Notes: generated by a model not told the origin, from the letters alone. A DNA stretch of 64,000 nt from Burkholderiales bacterium (GCA_905339295.1 CAJPFI010000013.1:124001-188000), one strand, 5' to 3'; shown: positions 17,187-25,290, counted from the stretch's first letter. Made by a program: numbers and translations.

Positions 17187-17639
17187 CGCATGGGCTTCCG
17201 TGAGCGTCCATTATCCTCGCGGGCCGCGCCGACATTGGCTCATCGGCGGGAGGGGATTGCGCCGGGGATCGGCATCCATGTAGCATCGGGGCAACGCGGC
17301 GCATCGCGAAGGGGGTTACTTGACCGGAATTGACCGGGATCAAGCGGGCGTCCGGCGCTGTATGTTGTTGTAGCGTGCATCGAGAGGGGCGGCCACGACC
17401 GCCCTCGAACGGGGCCACGAAGGTGGCCGACGATCGCAGTCCGAGGCGCAGGAGCGGGCCGGCATGCACGCCGGAATTGCCAGGGCGACTCCCAGCGCGC
17501 ACCCGCCGTCATCGTGCGCGCCCGTGCGCTGCGTCCATCCGCCGGCGGCTCGACTCCGTGTGCCGCATCGCGTTGATTCCGGGACGCGGCCGTCCGCCGC
17601 CCGTTCGGTCACCTGTTCCGCACCCTCCCGGGTCTGACG
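17187..17639. other. Regulatory region upstream of the electron-transfer cluster
   Basis: A 450-nt gap between the divergent earP and cytochrome genes. Apart from an FNR-like box near its centre (annotated separately) I recognise no gene. The frames that cross it look like chance GC-rich frames. The distance from the box to the first cytochrome ATG implies a long leader of about 260 nt. Confidence 0.5.
17330..17343. promoter_or_regulatory. FNR/Anr-like box before the cytochrome cluster
   Basis: The sequence TTGACCGGGATCAA matches the FNR-family consensus TTGAT-N4-ATCAA with one mismatch. A -10-like segment (TATGTT or TTGTAG) follows at 17361-17372, placing the box centre near -37 to -43, where class II FNR activation occurs. 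The natural reading is oxygen-responsive transcription of the downstream electron-transfer genes. A second TTGACCGGAAT half-site sits 11 nt upstream. Confidence 0.55.
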
Positions 17640-17972
17640 ATGCCCCGACTCGCCTGCGCGCTCCCCGCCGCCGTCCTGCTCGCCGTCGCGCCCGTCCCGT
17701 CCGCTCGCGCGGACGAGGCGGCGGTCGAGTCGCTGATGAAGAAGAGCAACTGCATGAAGTGCCACGCCGTCGACAAGAAGAAGGACGGCCCGGCGTTCAA
17801 GCAGATCGCCGCGAAGTACAAGGGCAAGGCCGACGCCGAGGCGACGCTCGTCAAGGCGGTCACGACCGGGCCGAAGGTGAAGATCGACGGGGTCGAGGAA
17901 ACGCACGACTCGCTGAAGACGAAGAACGACGCCGAGGTCAGGGAAGTGGTCAAGTGGATCCTGGCCCGGTAG
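17640..17972 (+). CDS. Class I monoheme cytochrome c, MtoD-like, copy 1
   Basis: A 110-residue exported cytochrome with signal peptide cleaved near ARA-DE and one heme site Cys38-x-x-Cys41-His42 (CMKCH). The fold region (KKDGPAFKQIAAKYKGKADAE) matches small cytochrome c551/c552 proteins, but no methionine follows the heme motif. The only remaining histidine is His89 in GVEETHDSLK. This fits bis-histidine ligation as reported for MtoD of Sideroxydans, a periplasmic shuttle. About 84 percent identical to the next gene over the mature region. It heads the conduit cluster behind an FNR-like box. Confidence 0.9.
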   Translation: MPRLACALPAAVLLAVAPVPSARADEAAVESLMKKSNCMKCHAVDKKKDGPAFKQIAAKYKGKADAEATLVKAVTTGPKVKIDGVEETHDSLKTKNDAEVREVVKWILAR

Positions 17973-17997
17973 ACCCGGAACCCGAAGGAGATTCGAG

Positions 17998-18327
17998 ATG
18001 AGGTTTGCGAAAGCGATGGCCGGCGCGGCCGTGCTGGCATTCGGCATGGCGAACGCCGCCTGGGCGGACGACGCGGCGGTCGAGGCGCTGATGAAGAAGA
18101 GCAACTGCATGAAGTGCCACGCCGTCGACAAGAAGAAGGACGGCCCGGCGTTCAAGGAGACCGCCGCGAAGTACAAGGGCAAGGCCGACGCCGAGGCGAA
18201 GCTCTACACGCATCTCACGACCAGCCCGAAGGTGAAGATCGACGGGGTCGAGGAGACGCACGACAGCCTGAAGACGAAGAACGACGCCGAGGTGAAGGCG
18301 GTGATCAAGTGGATCCTGGCGAAATAG
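17998..18327 (+). CDS. Class I monoheme cytochrome c, MtoD-like, copy 2
   Basis: A 109-residue paralogue of the preceding cytochrome, 25 nt downstream with its own AAGGAG ribosome binding site. The signal peptide ends near AWA-DD and the heme motif is Cys37, Cys40, His41. It also lacks any downstream methionine; His88 (EETHDSLK) is the conserved candidate sixth ligand, and an extra His72 is unique to this copy. The close similarity outside the signal peptide indicates a tandem duplication. Both probably carry electrons between the tetraheme and decaheme cytochromes. Confidence 0.9.
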   Translation: MRFAKAMAGAAVLAFGMANAAWADDAAVEALMKKSNCMKCHAVDKKKDGPAFKETAAKYKGKADAEAKLYTHLTTSPKVKIDGVEETHDSLKTKNDAEVKAVIKWILAK

Positions 18328-18359
18328 GCGCGCCGCGGCGCTGACGGAGGCGGAACGCC

Positions 18360-18962
18360 ATGCTCAAGCGAATCCTGCTCGCGATCCGGGGCCCCGACGC
18401 GGGGCGCGGGACGATCCTCATGCGTTTCGCCGGCGCGGCGGTCGCCTTCGCCGTCATCGCCGGGGGACTCGTCGCGGCGGGCGCCGCCGGCCTCGCGTGG
18501 ACCAACACCGAGGCGTTCTGCATCAGCTGTCACGAGATGCGGGACAACGTCTACGCCGAGTTCAAGGACACGATCCACGACCGCAACCGCACCGGCGTGC
18601 GCGCGATCTGCTCCGATTGCCACGTGCCGCGCCAGGTCGGACCGATGATGGTGCGCAAGATGCGCGCGACCTTCGAGGTGTGGGGGCATCTCACCGGAGT
18701 CATCGACACCAAGGAGAAGTTCGAGTCGCATCGCCACATGCTGGCGACGCGCGTGTGGGCGCGGATGAAGGAGACGGACTCGCTCGAGTGCCGCAACTGC
18801 CACCACACCGAAGCCTGGGACCAGGAAAAGCAGTCCGACCGCGCGAAGGCGCGGCACGAGAAGGGCAAGGCGGAAGGGCTCACGTGCATCGACTGCCATT
18901 ACGGGATCGCGCACAAGGAGCCGGAAGGACCCGGACCCCGGGAGATGAAGGTGGCGAAGTGA
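18360..18962 (+). CDS. NapC/NirT/CymA-type tetraheme quinol cytochrome c
   Basis: A 200-residue membrane-anchored cytochrome. One N-terminal helix (about residues 22-47) is followed by four CxxCH heme sites beginning at Cys54, Cys84, Cys144 and Cys176. This is the NapC/NirT family, which exchanges electrons between the quinone pool and periplasmic partners; CymA and the Mto-cluster equivalent are the relevant relatives. No nap, nrf or nir genes are near, whereas the MtrA/MtrB-type conduit follows directly, so its partner is most likely that conduit. It can act as quinol oxidase or quinone reductase depending on direction of flow. Confidence 0.93.
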   Translation: MLKRILLAIRGPDAGRGTILMRFAGAAVAFAVIAGGLVAAGAAGLAWTNTEAFCISCHEMRDNVYAEFKDTIHDRNRTGVRAICSDCHVPRQVGPMMVRKMRATFEVWGHLTGVIDTKEKFESHRHMLATRVWARMKETDSLECRNCHHTEAWDQEKQSDRAKARHEKGKAEGLTCIDCHYGIAHKEPEGPGPREMKVAK

Positions 18963-19124
18963 CCGGGGACGGGACGGGGCAGGCGGAGACGAAGGGGTAG
19001 CGGGGATCGGGCAGCGGGAGTCGGAGACGGCGCGGGTTCAGCGCGTCGCATCGCAACGGAGCAGGCAGCGCCGGGACGCACCGCATTCGCGGGGGCGATC
19101 CCGATCGGAGCCCGGGAGGTGCCG

Positions 19125-20060
19125 ATGAAGTTCGTACCACAGGGATGGATCGCGGCCGCGCAGGCGGTCGTGCTGGCCTTCGGAATCGCAGCGGTCGCGC
19201 AGGCGCAGACCGCATCGAAGGACCTGGTCCTCACGGGCGACGCGAAGTGCACGCGCTGCCATGACGAAGGCGACGATTACCCGGTGCTCGACATCGGGCG
19301 GACGCGGCACGGCGTGACGGCGGACCAGCGAACACCGACGTGCACGAGCTGCCACGGCGATAGCGCGAGCCACATCACCCGGCCGGGGGGCGTCTCGGTG
19401 CGGCCCAAGCCGGATGTCACGTTCTCGAAGCATTCGGGGAACTCGCCCGAGGAGCGGGGAGCGGCGTGCCTCACCTGCCACGAGCAGGGGGAAAAGCACA
19501 TGTCCTGGCAGGGCAGTCCGCACGATCGCGCCCGTGTCGACTGCGCGAGCTGCCACACGGTGCACACGCCGCGCGACCAGGTGCTCGTCAAGCAGACGCA
19601 GGCGGGCGTGTGCTTCACCTGCCACAAGGAACAGCGCGCGGCGATGTTCCGGTTCTCGTCGCACCCGCTGCGGACCGGCCAGATGGCGTGCTCGTCGTGC
19701 CATCAGCCGCACGGCTCGGTCGGCGACCACAACCTGATCCGCACCACGATCAACGACACCTGCTACACCTGCCACGCCGAGAAGCGGGGGCCGTTCCTGC
19801 ACGAGCACCCGCCGGTGCGCGAGGAGTGCACGAACTGCCACAACCCGCACGGCACCAACAACCCGCAGATGCTCACGGCACGCCCGCCGCACCTGTGCCA
19901 GCAATGCCACGTGGCGCCGTTCCATCCGAGCACGCTCTACAGCGGCAGCAACCTGCCGCCGGCGGTCGGCGCGGACAAGATGCTGGGACAGTCGTGCGCG
20001 AACTGCCATTCGCAGATCCACGGAAGCAACCACCCGTCCGGCCAGCGTTTCACGCGCTGA
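19125..20060 (+). CDS. Decaheme cytochrome c of the MtrA/MtoA/PioA family
   Basis: A 311-residue exported decaheme cytochrome. Ten CxxCH motifs begin at Cys42, 73, 115, 140, 163, 189, 213, 235, 258 and 291, the full MtrA/DmsE set. The signal peptide is cleaved near AQA-QT. The ATG at 19125 follows GGGAGG by a good distance; a GTG six bases earlier is less likely. In known systems this protein is threaded through the MtrB-type barrel and conducts electrons across the outer membrane. The barrel gene follows 24 nt downstream. Length resembles MtrA rather than the N-terminally extended PioA. Confidence 0.95.
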   Translation: MKFVPQGWIAAAQAVVLAFGIAAVAQAQTASKDLVLTGDAKCTRCHDEGDDYPVLDIGRTRHGVTADQRTPTCTSCHGDSASHITRPGGVSVRPKPDVTFSKHSGNSPEERGAACLTCHEQGEKHMSWQGSPHDRARVDCASCHTVHTPRDQVLVKQTQAGVCFTCHKEQRAAMFRFSSHPLRTGQMACSSCHQPHGSVGDHNLIRTTINDTCYTCHAEKRGPFLHEHPPVREECTNCHNPHGTNNPQMLTARPPHLCQQCHVAPFHPSTLYSGSNLPPAVGADKMLGQSCANCHSQIHGSNHPSGQRFTR

Positions 20061-20084
20061 CGACGGCGATCGAGGGGACGGATC

Positions 20085-22430
20085 ATGACCACGAACGATC
20101 GGAATGCCCGGGGATTCGCGGCGAGGCCGCTCGCCGCGGTGATCGCGGCGCTGGTGGCCGGGGGAGCCCTGGCCGAGCCGATGCTCTACGTGCCGCTCAC
20201 CCGTGGCGCGGACATGTCGCGCTACACCGACAACAGCGTCGAGGCCGGCGTCGGCTACTCGGACGAGGACTCGTTCAGGTTCGGCGAGTTCACCGGGATC
20301 CGGAAGAGCGAGGCGTTCTTCATCGGCAACGCCAACGTGCGGATGCGGCCGGGGAACGACGGCCGCTACCTCAACGCGTACGCATGGAACCTGGGACTGC
20401 CGTCGCGCGAGCTCGGCGGCGAGTACGGGCGCCAGGGCCTGTGGGGCGTGAGCGCGAGCTACCAGCAGATCCATCGCTACCAGTTCGACGACGCGCTGTT
20501 CATCCACGAGGGGCTCGGCTCGAACCGGCTCACGCTCCCCGCGGGCTTCACCGGCCTCGCCGGCCAGCCCCCGACCCAGGCGGCGGCGGTCGCGCCGTTC
20601 CTGCGGCAATACGACATCAAGCAGGAGCGCGACATCCTGAGGGTAGGCGGCAAGGTCGCGCTCGGCAACGGCTTCGGCCTGACGATCAGCTTCCGGCAGG
20701 ACGAGCGCGACGGCACCAAGCTCGTGGGCGCGGTCATGGGCAATTCCGGCGGCAATCCGCGGGCGGCCGTCATCCCGTACGAGCTGAACGACCGCACGCA
20801 GCAGGTCGAGGCCTCGTTGCACTGGGCCAGCAAGGCCGCGCAGCTCAACCTGTCGTACTGGTACTCGCGCTACGACAACGACAACTCGTCGTTCACCTGG
20901 CAGAACCCGTACGCCATCATCGCCGGCTGGGCCGGCGCCTCCGGGTTCCCGACCGGCTACGGGCGCCTCGCGGCGATGCCGTCGAACGACTTCCACCAGT
21001 TCCAGCTGACCGGCGGCTGGAGCGTCACGCCGACGACGCGGTTGAACGGCGTCGTCTCGTACAGCATCGCGCGGCAGAACGAATCGTTCCTGCCCTACAC
21101 GATCAACACCGCGGGCGAGACGCCCGGAACGTCGCTTTCCGACCCCAACGCGCTGCCGCGCAGCTCGCTGGACGGCGAGATCCGGAACACGACGGTCGAC
21201 CTGTCGGTGTTCTCGCGGCCGATGCCCAGGCTGTCGGTGAAGGCGCGCTACCGCTACCAGGAGCACGACAACAAGACGCCCTCCGACGTCTACGGGTACG
21301 TCGGCGGCGACACCACCGACCAGGTTCCGGTCGTGAGCGACGCGGTCAACAGCACGCGCATCCGGCGCAACCTGCCGCCGGGCACGAAGGAGAACCGGTT
21401 CAAGGTCGACGCCGACTGGCAGATCGCCCGCGGGACGCTGCTGCGCGGCTGGTACCAGTACCGGCAGATCGACTACGAGGAGGCCGCGCACGAGCTCCGC
21501 ACCGACACCGACAACAACGAGTTCGGCGCCGAGATCCGCAAGGTGATGGGCGACGGGTTCACGGGCGCGGTGCGCTACGTGTTCGACCAGCGCCGCGGAT
21601 CGGACTACGACAACTCGCGCCCGTACCACGGGAGCTTCACGTCCGCCACGACGACGGCGCAGCCGATCCCGGACAACGTGCCGACGCTGCGCCACTTCTT
21701 CGTCTCCAGCTACGACAAGAACCTCGTCCGCGCCGAGGCCGCGTTCTCGCCGCTCGACCGGCTCTCGCTCACCGCGCGCGCGGACTGGTACAAGATGGAC
21801 TACAAGGGCCCGGACTGCGGCGGCACGAACGACCAGGTGCTCGCGCCGGCGAACGTGTTCCCGAGCGAGTGCCTGGGCCGCACCGAGGCGATCGGCGAGA
21901 GCTACACGGTCGACGGCTCGTGGGTCCCGATGGACGGCGTCAACGCGTTCCTCTTCTACACGTACTCGCGCTTCTCGACCGAGCAGGCGAGCCGCTCGTG
22001 GAACAACAGCGTGGCGCAGGCGATCAGCACCGGCCAGAACTGGCAGGCGTCGCTCGAGTATTCCGACCACACGGCCGGCGCCGGCGTGCGCTACACGCCG
22101 GCGAGCAAGCAGTGGGACGCCGGCGCGCAGGTCGTCTTCAGCGACGGCACGGGCAAGACGAGCCTCACGCCGGGCTCGGCATTGGCTGCGCCCCTGTCGG
22201 TGCCGGACATCCGGACGAAGCTCACGTCGATCCAGCTGTTCGGCAAGTACCAGGTGAACAAGAACGTGCTGGTGCGGCTCAACTACGCGCACGAACGGTT
22301 CCGCAACAGCGACTGGGCCTTCGACAACGCGACGCCGACGTCGTCCAACAACGTGCTGCTTACCGGACACCAGGCGCCGACCTACGACGCGAACGTGTTC
22401 GGGGTGTCGGTCGCGTACACGGGCTGGTAG
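20085..22430 (+). CDS. MtrB/MtoB/PioB-family outer-membrane porin of the cytochrome conduit
   Basis: A 781-residue beta-barrel with a signal peptide (cleavage near ALA-EP). Alternating aromatic and polar strands run to the end, and the last residue is tryptophan (VSVAYTGW), the usual outer-membrane sorting signal. Length and placement after the decaheme gene match MtrB/PioB barrels, which insulate MtrA-type cytochromes. No CxxC pair occurs near the N-terminus, unlike Shewanella MtrB; the only cysteines I noticed lie in a loop (PDCGGTND and PSECLG). No surface MtrC/OmcA-type cytochrome follows. Confidence 0.92.
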   Translation: MTTNDRNARGFAARPLAAVIAALVAGGALAEPMLYVPLTRGADMSRYTDNSVEAGVGYSDEDSFRFGEFTGIRKSEAFFIGNANVRMRPGNDGRYLNAYAWNLGLPSRELGGEYGRQGLWGVSASYQQIHRYQFDDALFIHEGLGSNRLTLPAGFTGLAGQPPTQAAAVAPFLRQYDIKQERDILRVGGKVALGNGFGLTISFRQDERDGTKLVGAVMGNSGGNPRAAVIPYELNDRTQQVEASLHWASKAAQLNLSYWYSRYDNDNSSFTWQNPYAIIAGWAGASGFPTGYGRLAAMPSNDFHQFQLTGGWSVTPTTRLNGVVSYSIARQNESFLPYTINTAGETPGTSLSDPNALPRSSLDGEIRNTTVDLSVFSRPMPRLSVKARYRYQEHDNKTPSDVYGYVGGDTTDQVPVVSDAVNSTRIRRNLPPGTKENRFKVDADWQIARGTLLRGWYQYRQIDYEEAAHELRTDTDNNEFGAEIRKVMGDGFTGAVRYVFDQRRGSDYDNSRPYHGSFTSATTTAQPIPDNVPTLRHFFVSSYDKNLVRAEAAFSPLDRLSLTARADWYKMDYKGPDCGGTNDQVLAPANVFPSECLGRTEAIGESYTVDGSWVPMDGVNAFLFYTYSRFSTEQASRSWNNSVAQAISTGQNWQASLEYSDHTAGAGVRYTPASKQWDAGAQVVFSDGTGKTSLTPGSALAAPLSVPDIRTKLTSIQLFGKYQVNKNVLVRLNYAHERFRNSDWAFDNATPTSSNNVLLTGHQAPTYDANVFGVSVAYTGW

Positions 22431-22439
22431 CCGCGAGGG

Positions 22440-22503
22440 GCGCCGGACGGGCGCGCCGGGCCGCGACGAGGCGCGACAGGGGCGCGCCTGCCGCGTCCGG
22501 CGC
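22440..22503. terminator. Inverted repeat after the conduit cluster, possible terminator
   Basis: GCGCCGGACG at 22440-22449 is exactly complementary to CGTCCGGCGC at 22494-22503, so a 10-bp stem with a long GC-rich loop can form just after the barrel gene stop. No T-tract follows, so this would not be a classical intrinsic terminator. Confidence 0.3.
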
Positions 22504-22558
22504 GCGCGGCGTTTTCGTCTACGGGTCCCGGAGTCCGCGGCTCGCTCCGCTTCAGCTC

Positions 22559-23236
22559 ATGTCTTCCCCTGACGATTCCGCGCGCGTCACGCTCGTCGAC
22601 GTCGTCTCCGACGTCGTCTGCCCGTGGTGCTACATCGGCAAGCGGCACCTCGAGGCGGCGCTCGCCATGGTCGCCGAGGCCGGCGGCGACACGCCCGTCG
22701 TGCGCTGGCACCCGTTCGAGCTCAATCCCGGCATCGCCGGCGAAGGGGTCGACCGGCGCGAGCATATCGAGCGCAAGTTCGGCGGACCGGCGCGCGCCGC
22801 GCAGGCCTACGACCGCGTGCGGCGTGCCGGGACGCAGGCCGGCATCGCGTTCGACTTCGAGCGCATCGCGCGGCAGCCGAACACGCGCGACGCGCATCGG
22901 CTGATCGCGTGGGCGCAGACGCGCGGCGACGCGTCCGCGCTGGTCGAGCGGCTGTTCCGCGCGTACTTCGTCGACGGCCTGTTCGTCGGTTCGCGTGAGG
23001 TGCTGGCCGACCTCGCCGCCGAGGCGGGCGAGGATCGCGATGCGGCGCGTGCGTTCCTCGACTCGGGCGTCGGAGCGAGCGAGATCGAGGACGCGGAGGC
23101 GCGCGCGGCCTCGCTGGGCATCACCGGCGTGCCGTTCTTCATCGTCGACGGGCGTTACGGCCTGTCCGGCGCGCAGCCCGCCGCGACGATCGTCGAGGCG
23201 CTGTCTCGCGCTCGACGGGCGCAGGCGGCGGACTAG
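22559..23236 (+). CDS. DsbA-family oxidoreductase (FrnE-like)
   Basis: A 225-residue thioredoxin-fold protein with Cys21-Pro-Trp-Cys24 in VSDVVCPWCYIG, the signature of the cytoplasmic FrnE/HCCA-isomerase branch of DsbA. The cis-proline region reads GITGVPFFIVDGRYGLSGAQP. No signal peptide is seen, so it probably acts in the cytoplasm. Substrates are unknown. It follows the conduit cluster on the same strand after 128 nt, but the link is probably only positional. Confidence 0.9.
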   Translation: MSSPDDSARVTLVDVVSDVVCPWCYIGKRHLEAALAMVAEAGGDTPVVRWHPFELNPGIAGEGVDRREHIERKFGGPARAAQAYDRVRRAGTQAGIAFDFERIARQPNTRDAHRLIAWAQTRGDASALVERLFRAYFVDGLFVGSREVLADLAAEAGEDRDAARAFLDSGVGASEIEDAEARAASLGITGVPFFIVDGRYGLSGAQPAATIVEALSRARRAQAAD

Positions 23237-23281
23237 GGCACGCCACGCCGTCGGGTTGTGCGTCCGGGACGCCGGACGGGA

Positions 23282-23475
23282 TCAGCCGGCGAACCGCCGG
23301 CCGACCGCGCGCATCGCGGCGGCGGTGCGCGATTCGACGCCGGGCTTCGCGCAGATCCGCTCGAGGTGCCTGGCGACGGTGCGCGGGCTCGCGCCGACGA
23401 ACTCGCCGATCCGCGCATTGCTCTTGCCGGCCGCGACCCAGCCCGGCACTTCGCGTTCGCGGTCGGTGCGACGCC
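23282..23475 (-). pseudogene. Remnant of a LuxR-type HTH regulator (C-terminal domain only)
   Basis: The minus strand encodes a recognisable GerE/LuxR DNA-binding domain: TDREREV, WVAAGKSNARIGEFVGASPR, TVARHLERICAKPGVESRTA, ending in a TGA. Immediately upstream in the same frame is a stop codon, and no sensor domain or start codon is present. The core is well preserved but lacks the N-terminal part, so this looks like a truncated relic. It abuts a GGGGTCAGACCCC palindrome and the GH15 gene end. Confidence 0.6.
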
Positions 23476-23488
23476 GGGGTCAGACCCC
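23476..23488. repeat. GGGGTCAGACCCC palindromic element, copy 1
   Basis: A 13-nt near-perfect palindrome overlapping the stop codon of the GH15 gene by one base and adjoining the LuxR remnant. Twelve of its 13 bases recur in reverse orientation at 33774-33785. Confidence 0.5.
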
Positions 23489-25290
23489 TAGAACGCCTCG
23501 TCCCAGGGCATCGACAGGCGCTTGGCGGCGCTGATCACGCCGACCATGCTGTAGGTCTGCACGAAATTGCCCCACGGCTCGCGCGTCGCCGGGTCGACGT
23601 GCTCGGCGAGCAGGCCGTGGTGCGTGCGGCAGGCGAGCAGGCGCACGTAGAGCTCGCGCGCCTCGTCGCGGCGGCCCAGCTGCGCCAGCGCGTTCACGTA
23701 CCAGAACGTGCAGACGACGAACGCGTTCTCGGGCGCGCCGAAGTCGTCGTGCTCGACATAGCGGAAGACGAAGTCGCCATGGCGCAGCTCGCGGTCGATC
23801 GCGGCGACGGTCGACGCGAAGCGCGGGTCGTCGGGACGCACGAAGCCCAGCTCGGCGAGCAGGAGCAGGCTCGCGTCCAGCGCTTCGCCGTCGACGCACG
23901 CGACATAGGCGCCGCGCGCGTCGTTCCAGCATCGCGTCTGCACGAAGTCGCGGATGCGCGCGGCCTCCGCGTGCCAGTGCGCCGCGCGGTCGGCGAGGCC
24001 GAGGCGGGCGGCGATGCGCGCGAGCCGGTCGCAGGCCGCCCAGCACATCACCGACGACCAGGTGTGGACCCGCAGCCGCTCGCGCAGCTCCCACAGCCCG
24101 GCGTCGGGCTTGTCGAACAGCGCGACCGCGCGCGCGCCGAGCGGCTCGAGCTGCGCGAACAGCGCCGCGTCCCCGCGGCGCGCGAGTCGCTCGTCGAAGA
24201 ACGCGTGCGTGACCGCGAGCACGACCGCGCCGTACGCGTCGTGCTGCGCCTGCCGGTAGGCGAGGTTGCCGGCACGCACCGGGCCGATCCCGCGGTAGCC
24301 CGGCAGCGACGTGACGATGCGCTCGTCGAGCGCCGCGTCGCCGGCGATCGAGTACACCGGCTGCAGAGGCCCGTCGCCGACGTTCGCGGCGATGGTCGCG
24401 AGGTAGCGCAGGTAGCCCTCGAGCGTGGCGGTCGCGCCCAGGCGGTTCAGCGCGTCGACGACGAAATAGCCGTCGCGCAGCCAGCAGTAGCGGTAGTCCC
24501 AGTTGCGCTGCGAGCGGGACGACTCGGGGATCGAGGTCGTCATCGCGGCGACGATCGCGCCGGTGTCCTCGTCCGCGTTGAGCTTCAGCGTGATCGCCGC
24601 GCGGATCACGTCCGTCTGCCACTCGAACGGGATCGCGAGGCGCTGCACCCAGTCCTGCCACCACGCGACCGTCTCGTCGATCGCGCGGCGGGCGAAGCTC
24701 GCGGGCGACCCGGGCAGCGGCTCGTCCGGGCCGAGCACCAGCGTGCACGTGTCCTCGACGAAGAACGGACGCTCGTCCGCAACCGCGGTCAGCGACGCGT
24801 CGGTCGTGACGCGCAGCGTGAGGTTCGGCGCGATGAAGCGGATGTGGTGGCTGCCGGCGGTCGTCTCGGGCTTGCGCGCGCCCCATTCGCATGCCGGGCG
24901 CAGCCGCACGGTGATGCGCGGACGCCCGGACACGCGGCGCACGTGGCGCACCAGCGTGTGCGGCGTGTGAAGGCGATCGAACTCGGCATGGCGCGGCACG
25001 CAGTCCACGATCTCGATCGCGCCCCCGTCCCTGTCGACGAGCCGCGTCGTCAGCACCGCCGTGTTGCGGACGTACGACTGCTCCGCGCGGGCGAGGTTGG
25101 CGAGCTCGATCGCGAACACGCCGCGCGCGTCGGCGGGGCCGCGATCGTCGAGCAGCGCGCAGAACGCGGGGTCGCCGTCGAAGCGCGGGAAGCATCCCCA
25201 CACGACCGTGCCCTCCGGATCGACGAGCAGGCCGATGCGCCCGTTGCCGACGAGCGCGAGGTCGAGGTGGCGAGGACGACGATCGTTCAT
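23488..25290 (-). CDS. Glycoside hydrolase family 15 protein (glucoamylase/trehalase-like)
   Basis: A 600-residue GH15 enzyme. The N-terminal beta-sandwich (about residues 1-230) includes GLLVDPEGTVVWGCFPRFD. The catalytic (alpha/alpha)6 barrel follows with the family signature RNWDYRYCWLRDGYFV and a later LLLAELGFV stretch. Bacterial GH15 proteins hydrolyse alpha-glucosides, including trehalose. The start ATG overlaps the otsB stop by ATGA, so it is the third gene of a trehalose operon and may degrade or recycle trehalose. Confidence 0.9.
   Translation of the reverse strand: MNDRRPRHLDLALVGNGRIGLLVDPEGTVVWGCFPRFDGDPAFCALLDDRGPADARGVFAIELANLARAEQSYVRNTAVLTTRLVDRDGGAIEIVDCVPRHAEFDRLHTPHTLVRHVRRVSGRPRITVRLRPACEWGARKPETTAGSHHIRFIAPNLTLRVTTDASLTAVADERPFFVEDTCTLVLGPDEPLPGSPASFARRAIDETVAWWQDWVQRLAIPFEWQTDVIRAAITLKLNADEDTGAIVAAMTTSIPESSRSQRNWDYRYCWLRDGYFVVDALNRLGATATLEGYLRYLATIAANVGDGPLQPVYSIAGDAALDERIVTSLPGYRGIGPVRAGNLAYRQAQHDAYGAVVLAVTHAFFDERLARRGDAALFAQLEPLGARAVALFDKPDAGLWELRERLRVHTWSSVMCWAACDRLARIAARLGLADRAAHWHAEAARIRDFVQTRCWNDARGAYVACVDGEALDASLLLLAELGFVRPDDPRFASTVAAIDRELRHGDFVFRYVEHDDFGAPENAFVVCTFWYVNALAQLGRRDEARELYVRLLACRTHHGLLAEHVDPATREPWGNFVQTYSMVGVISAAKRLSMPWDEAF

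Noticed and set aside
18360-18962. Tetraheme cytochrome read as NapC of a periplasmic nitrate reductase or NrfH of nitrite reduction
   Set aside because: No nap or nrf catalytic genes are in the window, and the MtrA/MtrB-type genes follow directly.
19038-22370. A 1110-codon open frame on the minus strand antisense to the decaheme and barrel genes
   Set aside because: It is arginine-, valine- and alanine-rich with no domain, and the plus strand carries ten heme motifs and a complete barrel. A GC-driven shadow frame.
17640-22430. Cluster called a Shewanella-type metal-reducing Mtr system
   Set aside because: No MtrC/OmcA gene is present and the shuttles are MtoD-like. The direction of electron flow cannot be decided from sequence, so a reducing role is not asserted.
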